Assembly: GCA_018729555.1 (NCBI GenBank)
Contig: JAHHQG010000032.1
Location: forward strand, 27,039 to 91,038
Source: Clostridiales bacterium
GTDB taxonomy: Bacteria; Bacillota; Sulfobacillia; RBS10-35
Length of the DNA: 64,000 nucleotides
Direction of reading: 5' to 3'
Shown: positions 15,720 through 24,320 of the stretch, one piece after another
Position numbering within the stretch: the first letter of the stretch is position 1
Layout of the letters: each line of letters opens with the position of its first letter
Translations under genes and position numbers: made by a program
Notes under the pieces: generated by a model
What the model was told of the DNA's origin: nothing
The model's database searches: none
Seen by the model: only the letters and a program-made list of their open reading frames with translations

Positions 15720-15911
15720 TCAGGCCCTCAGGCTCTGCAGCGCCTGCCGCCAGCGGCTGTGGGTCCGCCGGAGGTGGTTCCTGGCCCGTCGGCCCCCCCG
15801 CTGCGCCATGCGCCACACCCTCGCCGTCCATGGCTGGTTTCGCCGGCGCCACCACCAGAGGGCTCCGGCCGTCAGGACCCCTCCGGCCAGCACCCCGTGC
15901 CAGAACCTCAT
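15720..15911 (-). CDS. Small membrane-anchored basic protein
   Basis: 63 residues, unrecognised. One hydrophobic segment (about 4-20, WHGVLAGGVLTAGALWWW) is followed by an Arg/Trp-rich basic tail of about 40 residues, so the tail would face the cytoplasm and could touch nucleic acid or phospholipid heads. Its ATG overlaps the stop of the zinc-ribbon gene (ATGA), strong evidence that it is translated as part of the operon. Confidence 0.6.
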   Translation of the reverse strand: MRFWHGVLAGGVLTAGALWWWRRRNQPWTARVWRMAQRGGRRARNHLRRTHSRWRQALQSLRA

Positions 15912-16102
15912 GTGCCCATCACCTCGCTAGCGGGGGGAACGGGGGGATCCAGGGGGATGAGCTCCCCTTCCTCATCGGGTCGATAGAGGGCCAGCTGCCC
16001 GTTCTTCCACGTGAACTCCACGCAGCATTCCCGGCAGAAGAACCCGTGCTGGCCCACCCGGCCCACATCCCTGGTCCCGCAGATGGGGCATTCCATCGCC
16101 AT
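15908..16102 (-). CDS. Small zinc-ribbon protein
   Basis: 64 residues. Two cysteine pairs, CPICG at residues 5-9 and FFCRECC about 15 residues on, can bind one zinc ion. The remainder (VEFTWKNGQLALYRPDEEG) has no known motif. It lies 10 bases after the PRC-barrel gene and overlaps the next small gene by four bases. Likely an operon accessory protein of unknown role. Confidence 0.7.
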   Translation of the reverse strand: MAMECPICGTRDVGRVGQHGFFCRECCVEFTWKNGQLALYRPDEEGELIPLDPPVPPASEVMGT

Positions 16103-16112
16103 TCCCCCTCCT

Positions 16113-16616
16113 CTAGGTTTCCTCCGGCGAAACCTCTTTCATGCGCCGGACGAGAAGGATGTCCTCCTTTCCCAGGGCCAAGGACGCCTCCCGGGGCAAA
16201 AAGAAAGGACCCGCCAGGAGGTCGGCCAGGATCCCCCGGGAAAGGGCATACCCCGCCACACGGCCCGTCCTGGGGTGAAAGAAGATATCGTCCACCGTTC
16301 CCAAATCCCGCCCGCCCTCGTCCAGCGCTCGACGCCCCAAGAGCTTTCGGGCAGGCTCCAAAAGAGGCTCCAGCTTTTTTCCGCCGGTCTTCATGGCCAC
16401 CCGCTTTCTCACCAGGATGGCGTCGGGGCCGAAGGCGAGGACCTCCTCCCGCGGCAAAAACCGCCGCGCCAAAAGGCCTCCGCCGTCCAAAAGAAGGGCC
16501 ACCACCCGCTCCCCTTTCCGGTTGAGGAGGAGATCCTCCACCCGGCCCACAAAGGAAAAGGGCTCCTTCACGTAGACGGGGAGCCCGATGACCGCTTGGC
16601 GCCGAAGATAGCCCAT
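16113..16616 (-). CDS. PRC-barrel domain protein (two repeats)
   Basis: Small beta-barrel domains of this family are found in RimM and in photosynthetic reaction centre H subunit and usually mediate protein or RNA binding. Two copies can be seen: residues about 5-70 (LPVYVKEPFSFVGRVEDLLL) and 90-160 (LGRRALDEGGRDLGTVDDIFF). A similar gene accompanies iscS/mnmA in several Bacillota. The gene lies 33 bases downstream of mnmA. Exact role unknown. Confidence 0.85.
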   Translation of the reverse strand: MGYLRRQAVIGLPVYVKEPFSFVGRVEDLLLNRKGERVVALLLDGGGLLARRFLPREEVLAFGPDAILVRKRVAMKTGGKKLEPLLEPARKLLGRRALDEGGRDLGTVDDIFFHPRTGRVAGYALSRGILADLLAGPFFLPREASLALGKEDILLVRRMKEVSPEET

Positions 16617-16649
16617 GGGACCATCGCCCCTAAGCCATAGGCTTTTCCG

Positions 16650-17780
16650 TCAGGAGCCGGACAACACCGTTACCTTCTGGGCCGGGTGGGGAAGGGCGGC
16701 GGCGATGGTGGCGCCCCCCAAGACTTCATCGCCCATGTAGAAGACGGCCGCCTGACCGGGGGTCACCGCCCGGGCCGGCTCGTGGAACCGGAGGCGCACC
16801 CGCGTTCCCTCCACCTCCACGATGGAGGCGGGCCGCGGCTCGCCGCGATAGCGGATGCGCACCTCCACCCGCAGGGGAAGCTTCTCCTTGAGCTCCTCCT
16901 CCGTCATGGCCACCAGGTGAAGGTCTTCGGCGATGAGGCCGTCCCGGTAGAGGTATTCTTCGGGCCCCACCCACACTTCGTTGGCGGCTTCATCCAGGTG
17001 AACCACATAGAGGGGTTCCCCCGCCGCCACCCCCAGGCCCCTTCGCTGCCCCACGGTGTAATGGGCGATGCCCCGGTGGGTCCCCAGGACCTCCCCGTTC
17101 ACGTGGCGGATGATCCCTTCCCGGAGGGCCTCGGGATGGCGCCGCCCCACCTCTTCGGCATACTTCCCCGTCGCCACAAAGCAGAGCTCCTGGCTGTCGG
17201 GCTTAAAGGCCGTGTGGAGGCGGCGCTCCGCCGCCATCCGGCGCACCTCGTCCTTGGTGAAGTTCCCCAGGGGGAAGAGGGCCCGGGCCAGCTGCTCCTG
17301 GGAGATGGCGTAGAGGGCGTAGCTCTGGTCTTTGCGCTGATCCACCGCCTTCAAAAGGTGCCAGCGGCCATCCCGCCACTCCTTGCGGGCGTAGTGGCCG
17401 GTGGCCACGTAGTCGGCCCCCAGCTCCAGGGCCCGCTCCAGGAAGGCATCAAACTTGATGAAGCGGTTGCAGAGGACGCACGGGTTGGGGGTCTTCCCCC
17501 TGGCGTACTGGAGGGCGAAGGGCCGCACCACGTGGGCTTCGAACTCCTGGCGGAGGTTCAGGACATAGTAGGGGATCCCCAGGCGGAAGGCCACCGCCCG
17601 GGCATCGAAAACCGCCCCCAGGCCGCAGCAGCCCCCCCGCTCCTGGATGACCCCCGGCTCTTCTTCCGGCCAGAGGTTCAAGGTCACGCCGATGACCTCG
17701 TACCCTTCCTCCAGGAGAAGGGCTGCCGCCAGGGAGCTGTCGACACCCCCGCTCATGCCGACCACCACGCGGCCCTTCAT
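16650..17780 (-). CDS. mnmA: tRNA-specific 2-thiouridylase MnmA
   Basis: Adds sulfur to uridine 34 of Lys, Glu and Gln tRNAs using ATP and persulfide sulfur. The P-loop-like PP motif is GMSGGVDSS near the N-terminus. The catalytic cysteines are in NPCVLCN and ELCFVA, and the D-type loop (PDSQELCF) is intact. Length (376 aa) is normal. Its start overlaps the stop of the cysteine desulfurase gene by four bases; that enzyme is the evident sulfur donor. Confidence 0.97.
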   Translation of the reverse strand: MKGRVVVGMSGGVDSSLAAALLLEEGYEVIGVTLNLWPEEEPGVIQERGGCCGLGAVFDARAVAFRLGIPYYVLNLRQEFEAHVVRPFALQYARGKTPNPCVLCNRFIKFDAFLERALELGADYVATGHYARKEWRDGRWHLLKAVDQRKDQSYALYAISQEQLARALFPLGNFTKDEVRRMAAERRLHTAFKPDSQELCFVATGKYAEEVGRRHPEALREGIIRHVNGEVLGTHRGIAHYTVGQRRGLGVAAGEPLYVVHLDEAANEVWVGPEEYLYRDGLIAEDLHLVAMTEEELKEKLPLRVEVRIRYRGEPRPASIVEVEGTRVRLRFHEPARAVTPGQAAVFYMGDEVLGGATIAAALPHPAQKVTVLSGS

Positions 17781-18958
17781 CGCATCACCTCCCGGCGGCG
17801 GGCCCGCTCCACCTGGTCTTCCCAGGTTTGGGCCACCACCGCCACTGCCCGCCGGATCTCTTCCTCCGTCGTCGGCCGCCCGATGGAAAAGCGGAAGGAC
17901 CGGGCGGCTTCCTCTTCCGAAATCCCCATGGCCAGGAGCACATGGCTGGGCTCCAGGCTTCCCGCCGTGCAGGCCGACCCGGTGGATAGGCAGATGCCCG
18001 CCATGTCCAGGGCCAGGAGGAAGCTCTCCCCCCTCACCGCCGGAAAGGCGATGTTCAAGAGGCCCGGCAGGCGAAGGCTTTCATCCCGGGGGCCGTGGAC
18101 CCGGGCGCTGGGGATGGCGGAAAGCAGCCCGTCTTCCAGCTTCTTCCGGAGCTCCCGGATCCCCTCGTGTCCGCCCCGCTCCAAGAAAGTCTGGGCCAAA
18201 AGGCAAGCTTCCCCAAAGCCCACGGCCCCCGGCACGTTCTCCGTCCCCGGCCGCCAAGCCCGCTCCTGACCCCCTCCGTAAAAGAGGGGGACGAGGCGCT
18301 TTCCGGCTGCCACGTAGAGGGCCCCCATGCCCTTGGGGCCGTAGATCTTGTGACTGGAGATGCTGAGGAAATCCACCCCCCAGCGGCTGACGGAAAAGGG
18401 AAGCTGCCCCGCCATCTGGACGGCATCGCAATGGACCCAGGCCCCCACCCCATGGGAAAGGGCCACCACCTCTTCGATGGGCTGCAGGGCTCCCGTCTCG
18501 TTGTTGGCCGCCATGACGGCCACCAGGGCCACCTGCCGGTCCAAGAGCTCCCGGAGGGCCTCCAGGCGGATGCGGCCCTCCCCGTCCACCGGGATGACAT
18601 CCACCTGGATGCCTTCCGCCCGGAGGGCCCGGGCTGCCTCCAGGACCGAGGGGTGCTCCACCGCCGACACCAGAAGACGGGTTCGCCCCTCTTTCTTCCG
18701 CGCCCTCACGGCCCCCTGGACGGCCAGCTGGTTGGCTTCCGTCCCGCCGCTGGTGAAGAGGATCTGGGAGTAGTGATCCGCCCCCAGGAAAGACGCCACC
18801 CGTTCCCGGGCCTCATCCAGCGCCTGGCGGGCTCGCCGCCCCTCCTGGTGGAGGCTCGACGGGTTCCCCCAGTAAAGTTCCATGGCCATGGCCACGGCCC
18901 GCTGCACCCGCGGGTCCACAGGGGAGGTGGCAGCATAATCGAGGTAAATGGGCTTCAT
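17777..18958 (-). CDS. iscS: Cysteine desulfurase (IscS/NifS family)
   Basis: PLP enzyme that takes sulfur from cysteine as a persulfide for Fe-S clusters and tRNA thiolation. I start at the ATG 18958 because it opens the family N-terminus KPIYLDYAATSPVD and overlaps the Rrf2 stop. The longer frame upstream only reads the Rrf2 gene out of frame. Motifs: FTSGGTEANQLAV, PLP lysine in SISSHKIYGPKG, catalytic Cys in STGSACTAGSLEPSHVL. The 393-residue length is right. It is placed between its likely regulator and mnmA. Confidence 0.96.
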   Translation of the reverse strand: MKPIYLDYAATSPVDPRVQRAVAMAMELYWGNPSSLHQEGRRARQALDEARERVASFLGADHYSQILFTSGGTEANQLAVQGAVRARKKEGRTRLLVSAVEHPSVLEAARALRAEGIQVDVIPVDGEGRIRLEALRELLDRQVALVAVMAANNETGALQPIEEVVALSHGVGAWVHCDAVQMAGQLPFSVSRWGVDFLSISSHKIYGPKGMGALYVAAGKRLVPLFYGGGQERAWRPGTENVPGAVGFGEACLLAQTFLERGGHEGIRELRKKLEDGLLSAIPSARVHGPRDESLRLPGLLNIAFPAVRGESFLLALDMAGICLSTGSACTAGSLEPSHVLLAMGISEEEAARSFRFSIGRPTTEEEIRRAVAVVAQTWEDQVERARRREVMR

Positions 18959-19416
18959 AGCACCGCCCGCATCTCCGCCCAGGCTTTCTTCGCCTGGCGA
19001 TCCTGTTCCACCAGATCCTTCAAGGTGATGTGATCCACCACGCCTTCGATGGCCCGGCGGACTTTCACCCACACATCCTGGGCCACGCAGGGCCAGCTGT
19101 CCCCGCAGTAGCGGATGGCGTACTCGGGACCGTGGAGGGCGCATTCCGTGGGCGCGATGGGCCCTTCCAGGGCCCTTAGGATATCCCCCACGGAAATATC
19201 CTCCGGCGGTCGGGCCAGGACGTACCCTCCCTGCGCGCCGCGGATGCTTTTCACCAGGCCCGCCCGGCGCAAGGTGCCGAAAAGCTGCTCCAAGTAATGC
19301 TCCGAGAGGTTTTGGGCCTGGGCGATGGTGCGAAGGGCCACCGGCCCTTCCCCGTGCCGCAAGGCCAGTTCAAAGAGCGCTTTGGTGCCGTACCGGCCCT
19401 TCGTCGTGATGTACAT
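18955..19416 (-). CDS. Rrf2-family transcriptional regulator (IscR/CymR type)
   Basis: First gene of the iscS-mnmA operon and its likely regulator. The winged helix lies in residues 1-65 (TTKGRYGTKALFELALRHG ... LRRAGLVKSIRGAQGGY). Three cysteines, Cys92, Cys104 and Cys110, occupy the place where IscR binds its 2Fe-2S cluster (Cys92/98/104 there), so this member may sense Fe-S status rather than act only as a CymR-like cysteine regulator. The spacing differs from IscR. A GGGGGAGG ribosome site precedes the ATG. Confidence 0.9.
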   Translation of the reverse strand: MYITTKGRYGTKALFELALRHGEGPVALRTIAQAQNLSEHYLEQLFGTLRRAGLVKSIRGAQGGYVLARPPEDISVGDILRALEGPIAPTECALHGPEYAIRYCGDSWPCVAQDVWVKVRRAIEGVVDHITLKDLVEQDRQAKKAWAEMRAVL

Positions 19417-19464
19417 AAGCCTCCCCCACGATCATGAATTCCGGGTTATTGCCCTGGATTTATC

Positions 19465-19938
19465 CTATGCGCCGGAGGAAAAGGGGTCAAGAAAAACCAT
19501 GAGGGTCCCCAGGGCGAAGAAGGGCGCAAAGGGAAGGCTGTCCTTTCGTGAAATTTTTTTCATGAGAAGGAGGAGAAGGGCCGTCAAGCCTCCGAGGAAA
19601 AACGCCCACAGGACGGCGGCAAGCCCCGCTTCCGGTCCCAAAAACGCCCCCAGGACCCACCCCAGCTTCACATCCCCCATGCCCAGCTGGCCGCGGCTCA
19701 AAAGGTGCAGAGCGAGGAGAAGGAAGAAGACCAAAAGACTTCCTTTGAGACTGGTCCACAAGAAGGATTTTCCCCCCATGAAGGCGAAGGTGAAGGCCAA
19801 AAGAGCACCGATGAGGGTCAGAAGATTGGGAATGCGGCGCTGCCTCAGATCCGTTACGCTGGCCACCGCCAAAACCCCCACCAGCGCTGCCAGTTGTCCC
19901 ACCCCCCAGGGCCAGGGCAATTCCAGGGGCGTCGACAA
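19465..19938 (-). CDS. Prepilin peptidase, A24 family (short form)
   Basis: Membrane aspartic protease that removes the leader of type IV pilin-like proteins. Only the catalytic domain is present (157 aa, CpaA/TadV-like); the N-terminal methyltransferase domain of PilD is missing. The two aspartates are in ASVTDLRQRRIPN (Asp30) and GMGDVKLGW (Asp89). Five to six hydrophobic helices. No pilin genes lie nearby. The gene stands 48 bases upstream of the Rrf2 gene on the same strand. Confidence 0.9.
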   Translation of the reverse strand: MSTPLELPWPWGVGQLAALVGVLAVASVTDLRQRRIPNLLTLIGALLAFTFAFMGGKSFLWTSLKGSLLVFFLLLALHLLSRGQLGMGDVKLGWVLGAFLGPEAGLAAVLWAFFLGGLTALLLLLMKKISRKDSLPFAPFFALGTLMVFLDPFSSGA

Positions 19939-20075
19939 AGGGACCCACCTGCCTCTCGCCTTGGTCAGCCTATAATGGACAAGACGGATCTTCGGGGCGA
20001 GCCCTACCCTTTCCTTCTCCGCCGCGTAAACCTTTGGGCGGCGGCCCTCGATTCAATGAAGTAAGGAGAGCCAAA

Positions 20076-21290
20076 ATGTCCAGATGGGTGCGGCCGATGT
20101 ACACAATCGTCCTGGTGGTCCTGGCCGCCGCGGGCTGGGGTTGGGCGGGGCTGCCGGCCTTTGATGCCGCGCTCCTCTTCCTGGTCCTGGGCATTATCCT
20201 CTTGGACGCCTACCACCTGCTCCTCCCGGGAGGCCTCACCTATTCCCTTACCCTCCCCCTGGTGGTGGCGGGCGTCGCCCACAGCGGCCCCGGAACCGCC
20301 CTCTTCCTGGCGATGGCCGACGGCCTGGTGCGCATCGTCATGAACCCCAAGTGGTCGTGGACCAGGCGGATCATCGGCCTCAGCCAGGCGACGGTGGCGG
20401 GGGCGCTGGCCGCGTGGGTTTACCTCCAGGTGCCGCCGTCCCTCTCGGTCGTGGCGGGAGGCCTGGCGGGTGCCGCCTTTCTCGCGGCCAACGTCACCTT
20501 GGTGGTCCTCATGGTCCTCACCGACCCCGACCCTTCCCCCCGGCTGCGCCTCCGCCCCGCCCTGAGGGCCACCTTCCAGCTGCAGCTCCTGGAGGTGGTG
20601 GGGTCTGCCGTGATGGCCTATGAGATGGCCCAGGGCCACTTCCCCCTGGTGGCCCTTCTCCTGGTGATGCTGTTCGCCTTCAGCCTCACCTCTCACCAGC
20701 TGGTCCTCGCCCGCTTCGAATCCCGGCAGGATCGCCTGACGAAGGTCTGGAACCTCCGGGGCTTTGCCGACGACATGCAGATCAGCCTGGATCTCTATCA
20801 CCAGACGAAAAAACCCTTTGGCCTCATCCTCATGGACATCGACGCCTTCAAGAGCATCAACGACACCTACGGCCACGATGCCGGCAACGACGTCCTGCAG
20901 GTGGTGGCCCAGCGCCTCCGCCACCATGTCCGCCCCGGCGACGGGGTCTACCGCATCGGGGGGGAAGAGTTCGCCATCATCCTCCCCGATATCCAGCGGG
21001 CCCCTTTAGACGAGCGGATGCGCCACCTCCAGGAGGCCGTCCGCCGGGAACCCATCGCCCTAACCGACGGAACTTCCCTCGAGGTAACGGTGTCGGCAGG
21101 AGCCGCCTGGTGCCCCGAGGACGGCACCGACTACGAATCCCTCTTCCGCCGCGCCGACCAGGCCCTCTACCGCGCCAAGGAGCGCTACTACGCCCAGCTC
21201 CGCCTGGAGCCGCGGGGGGAGACCCGCGGCGACACCACCCCTCTCCTCACCTCCGAACCCGATCCGGGGCTCCACTATCAGGCGCGGTAA
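20076..21290 (+). CDS. Membrane diguanylate cyclase (GGDEF domain)
   Basis: Makes cyclic di-GMP from two GTP. Start ATG 20076 has AAGGAGAG just upstream. Residues 1-220 contain about six transmembrane helices of an MHYT/5TM-like sensor type. The GGDEF domain (about 230-390) has [29 protein letters not shown] and the active loop GGEEF. An RPGD sequence five residues before GGEEF matches the RxxD inhibitory site, so feedback inhibition by product is expected. A perfect TATAAT at 19971-19976 may serve as its -10, though no good -35 is visible. It overlaps the end of the convergent threonine aldolase gene by 13 bases. Confidence 0.92.
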   Translation: MSRWVRPMYTIVLVVLAAAGWGWAGLPAFDAALLFLVLGIILLDAYHLLLPGGLTYSLTLPLVVAGVAHSGPGTALFLAMADGLVRIVMNPKWSWTRRIIGLSQATVAGALAAWVYLQVPPSLSVVAGGLAGAAFLAANVTLVVLMVLTDPDPSPRLRLRPALRATFQLQLLEVVGSAVMAYEMAQGHFPLVALLLVMLFAFSLTSHQLVLARFESRQDRLTKVWNLRGFADDMQISLDLYHQTKKPFGLILMDIDAFKSINDTYGHDAGNDVLQVVAQRLRHHVRPGDGVYRIGGEEFAIILPDIQRAPLDERMRHLQEAVRREPIALTDGTSLEVTVSAGAAWCPEDGTDYESLFRRADQALYRAKERYYAQLRLEPRGETRGDTTPLLTSEPDPGLHYQAR

Positions 21291-22312
21291 GCTTCCCTCA
21301 TCCGGCGGAGAGCCTCATCCACATCCTCCCGGCTGACGTCCTTGTGGGTCACCAGGCGGATGAAGCGGGGCCCCAGGGCCGAGACCTTCACCCCCGCCGC
21401 CTCAAAGCGGGCGCTCAAGGCCGGGGCCTCCAGATCCTCCCGGGTCACCGTCACCTTCACGATGTTGGTCTGCACCGTGGAAAGGTCCACCTCAAGGCCC
21501 GGCCAGGCGGCCAGCTCCTCCGCCAGAATCCGGGCATGGCGGTGGTCTTCTTCCAGCCGGTCCACCATCTCTCGGAGGGCCACCAGCCCTGCCGCCGCCA
21601 GGATCCCCGCCTGGCGCATGCCGCCCCCCAGAAGCTTTCGCCACCGCCTGGCCTCTTGGATGAGCTCCCGGCTCCCCGCCAGGAGGGACCCCACCGGCGC
21701 CGCCAGCCCTTTGCTGAGGGAGACCATCACCGTGTCGAAGGGAGCCGCCAGATGGGAAGGTTTCACCTTTAGGGCCACCGCCGCATTGAAGAGGCGGGCG
21801 CCGTCCAAGTGGAGGGCCAGCCCCAGGCGACGGGCGGCCGCCGCCACCTCTTCGGTCTCTTCCCGCGTCCACACCACCCCGCCTGCCCGGTTGTGGGTGT
21901 TCTCCAGGCAGAGAAGCCTCGGCCGGGGCCGGTGGATGTCGGGGGCCTCGTGGAGAGCCTCCAGGTCCTTGACCCCGAACTTTCCCTTATCTCCAAAGAT
22001 CAGCCGGGGCTGGACCTGGGCCAGGGCCCCCAAACCCCCCACTTCGTACCAGTAGATGTGGCTTTCCGCCTCCAGCCAGACTTCGTCGCCCCTCCGGGTG
22101 TGGAGCAAAAGGGCGATTTGATTCCCCATGGTGCCGCTGGGCACAAAGAGGGCCGCTTCCTTCCCCAAAAGGTCGGCCGCTTCCTCCTCCAGCCGGTTGA
22201 CGGTGGGATCTTCGCCGTAGACGTCGTCCCCCACCTCGGCTTCCGCCATGGCCTTTCGCATGGCGGGCGTCGGGGTGGTGACGGTATCGGACCGCAGATC
22301 GATGGGACGCAA
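21278..22312 (-). CDS. ltaE: Low-specificity L-threonine aldolase
   Basis: PLP enzyme splitting threonine or allo-threonine into glycine and acetaldehyde. Motifs: [19 protein letters not shown] at the N-terminus, [26 protein letters not shown], and the PLP lysine in [14 protein letters not shown]. Length 344 aa is typical of the beta-eliminating lyase family. A glycine supply role for the cell is the usual interpretation. Divergent from the EamA-like gene with only 32 bases between starts. Confidence 0.95.
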   Translation of the reverse strand: MRPIDLRSDTVTTPTPAMRKAMAEAEVGDDVYGEDPTVNRLEEEAADLLGKEAALFVPSGTMGNQIALLLHTRRGDEVWLEAESHIYWYEVGGLGALAQVQPRLIFGDKGKFGVKDLEALHEAPDIHRPRPRLLCLENTHNRAGGVVWTREETEEVAAAARRLGLALHLDGARLFNAAVALKVKPSHLAAPFDTVMVSLSKGLAAPVGSLLAGSRELIQEARRWRKLLGGGMRQAGILAAAGLVALREMVDRLEEDHRHARILAEELAAWPGLEVDLSTVQTNIVKVTVTREDLEAPALSARFEAAGVKVSALGPRFIRLVTHKDVSREDVDEALRRMREAYRA

Positions 22313-22344
22313 AACGGATCTCTCCTTCGCATAGGTCTCTAAGC

Positions 22345-23190
22345 GTGCTGGCCTGGGCTTTCGTCTTCCTGCGGCTCTTCGCCATCGGGGCGGAACGGGC
22401 CCTTTTAAAACGCTTGGGGAACCGCAGCCCCCATGGCCTCATCCCCGCCTTCTGGTTCTTCGCCCTCCCGGCCCTGGCCCTCCTCCCCTGGGGGTGGACC
22501 CTCTCCGCCAAAGGGGTTCCGTCGGGCGTTCTCCTGGCCCTGGCGACGGCCCTTTACATCCGGGCCCTGAGGGAAGGGGAGCTCTCTCGGCTGGCCCCCC
22601 TCAGCAGCCTGAGCTACGGGTTTCTCTTCCTCATGGATCTTCTCCTGGGAAAGGGGAAGGCCTGGGGCGCTCCTTCCCTCCTGGGGCTTCTTTTGATCAT
22701 GGGAGGATCGGCATCCCTCTACCCCAAAGGGCCTTCGTCCCTCCTCTTCCTCCCCCGGCTGGGCAATCTTCCCGGAGGAAAACCCATGCTCCTTTACGCC
22801 TTCCTCCTCGCAACCCAGCGCCAGGTGGATGCCAAGCTTGTCCCGGGGGAAGATCCCCTTTCCTACAGCGCCTCCGCCTTCCTTACGGTGGCGGTGCTCC
22901 TCGGGCTTCTCCTGGGAAGCCGCCATGACCTTCCCCTGGCGGTGGCCTTCGCCCGCCGGAACATCTTCCTCTTGGTGGCGGCGGGCGGCAACAACCTCCT
23001 CACCTTCCTCCTCGCCCTCTGGGCCCTCCCCTCCGTGCCCCTCTCCCTCCAGGAACCCCTCATGGCCCTCTCCCACGGCGTGACGGCCCTTTTGGCCCGC
23101 CTCTTCTTCGGGGAAGACCTCCGGGGACGCCTGGGGGGCATCGGGCTCATCATCCTAGGCTCCGCCCTGATCCTGGGAGACCCCCGGTAA
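22345..23190 (+). CDS. EamA/DMT-like membrane transporter
   Basis: A 281-residue protein with about ten hydrophobic helices, arranged as two similar halves ([31 protein letters not shown] and [23 protein letters not shown], shown in part), the layout of drug/metabolite transporters. Substrate unknown. Start is GTG 22345. Its last 36 bases overlap the end of the convergent spoIIP-like gene. Confidence 0.75.
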   Translation: MLAWAFVFLRLFAIGAERALLKRLGNRSPHGLIPAFWFFALPALALLPWGWTLSAKGVPSGVLLALATALYIRALREGELSRLAPLSSLSYGFLFLMDLLLGKGKAWGAPSLLGLLLIMGGSASLYPKGPSSLLFLPRLGNLPGGKPMLLYAFLLATQRQVDAKLVPGEDPLSYSASAFLTVAVLLGLLLGSRHDLPLAVAFARRNIFLLVAAGGNNLLTFLLALWALPSVPLSLQEPLMALSHGVTALLARLFFGEDLRGRLGGIGLIILGSALILGDPR

Positions 23191-23898
23191 GGGAAGGCCG
23201 GGAAGGACCTGAAGGAGGAGATCCACCGCCCGGCGCACCTCCTCGGGCCGGCTCCCGTGGCCGCCGATCTCGATGAGGAGGGACGGGGGACCCACCTCCT
23301 GGTTGTAGGAGCCGGTCTTCACCCAGATCCCCCGCATGACCCGGGGAGCCTCCTCCTGGAGGCGCTCCGTCAGCCAGGCGGCCAGGTCCAAGTTCTCCCG
23401 CCAGGGATAGGGCTGAAGCGGCTTCGATCCCACCACCAATAGGAGGCGAGCCGTCGGCTCCCCGCGCCAGAGGGCGGTGGCATCTTCGTGGGCGAGGGCA
23501 TCCCGGTGGACGTCGATGACGAGGTGGGGGCGGAGCTCTTCCACCCGCCGAAGCAAAAGGGGGCGGACATCCAGGTAAGGGCTGGAGGAACCGCCCGTCT
23601 CCCCCAGGGTTTCATCGTGAAAGACCGACCAGCCCTTTTCCCCGAGGCCCTTGGCCAGGAGCCGGGCCGCCGCCACCACGTGGCAAGGGCCCTCGTCGCC
23701 CTTGCGGCAGTCGTAGGTTTCGTACCGGTGGGTGCTGATGATCAGCACCCTGGGATAGCCCTCGAGGGGCCCGTAGTGGCGAAGGATCCCCGCCTCCACT
23801 CGCCCCACCTCCCTTCCCCCAAGGCTGCAGCCCTGAAACACCATGGCCACCGCCAGGAAAAGAAGGAGTCCAACCCCTTCCCTTGGCCCCACCTTCAC
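23155..23898 (-). CDS. SpoIIP-family peptidoglycan amidase/endopeptidase, lipoprotein form
   Basis: SpoIIP digests septal peptidoglycan during engulfment in endospore formers. This 247-residue protein has the family core: IISTHRYETYDC (metal-site His/Glu), SVFHDETLGETGGSSSPYLD, VIDVHRDA, IWVKTGSYNQEVGP and LLIEIGG. Unlike classical SpoIIP it begins with a lipoprotein signal (VFQGC, Cys24) and lacks a long N-terminal region. It starts 22 bases after panD and so closes the comA - ATP-sulfurylase-like - panD run. A role in sporulation or germination is likely but inferred. Confidence 0.85.
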   Translation of the reverse strand: MKVGPREGVGLLLFLAVAMVFQGCSLGGREVGRVEAGILRHYGPLEGYPRVLIISTHRYETYDCRKGDEGPCHVVAAARLLAKGLGEKGWSVFHDETLGETGGSSSPYLDVRPLLLRRVEELRPHLVIDVHRDALAHEDATALWRGEPTARLLLVVGSKPLQPYPWRENLDLAAWLTERLQEEAPRVMRGIWVKTGSYNQEVGPPSLLIEIGGHGSRPEEVRRAVDLLLQVLPGLPLPGVSQDQGGA

Positions 23899-23919
23899 AT
23901 GAAGACCCCTGGAGGAGCT

Positions 23920-24318
23920 TTATGCGGAAGGCGCCGGAAAGCTCACGAAGGGCTCCTCATGGGTGCGGATGGAAGTGATGCGGTTCTCGTCATCCACGAA
24001 GACCACCCGCGGCCGGAAATCCTTCAGCTCCTCATCGGAAAAGAGGCCCAGGGAAAGGATGATCACCTTGTCCCCCGGCTGGAACCGGCGGGCCGGCGGG
24101 CCGTTGAGGCAGATGTCCCCCCCGCCCCGGGGCCCCGGGATGGCGTAGGTCTGCCAGAGGTCGCCGGTGCTGAGGTTGGTGATCTGCACCATCTCGAAGG
24201 GCAGGATCTGGGCGGCCTCCATCAGCTCCTGGTCGATGGTGATGCTCCCGATGTAGTGGAGGTCCGCCTGGGTCACCGTGGCCCGGTGGATCTTTCCCTT
24301 GCAGAGGGTCCGCAGCAC
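23920..24318 (-). CDS. panD: Aspartate 1-decarboxylase (PanD)
   Basis: Pyruvoyl enzyme converting aspartate to beta-alanine for pantothenate and CoA. I place the start at GTG 24318, giving LRTLCKGKIHRATVTQADL; AGGAGGATAAGG precedes it and the stop of the upstream gene is two bases away. The self-cleavage site Gly-Ser is present in HYIGSITID. Later motifs are GDLWQTYAIPGPRGGG, LNGPPARRFQPGD and RVVFVDDEN. The 132-residue length is right. No panB or panC is in the window. Its place between a sulfur gene and a spoIIP-like gene is unusual. Confidence 0.93.
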   Translation of the reverse strand: MLRTLCKGKIHRATVTQADLHYIGSITIDQELMEAAQILPFEMVQITNLSTGDLWQTYAIPGPRGGGDICLNGPPARRFQPGDKVIILSLGLFSDEELKDFRPRVVFVDDENRITSIRTHEEPFVSFPAPSA

Positions 24319-24320
24319 CC

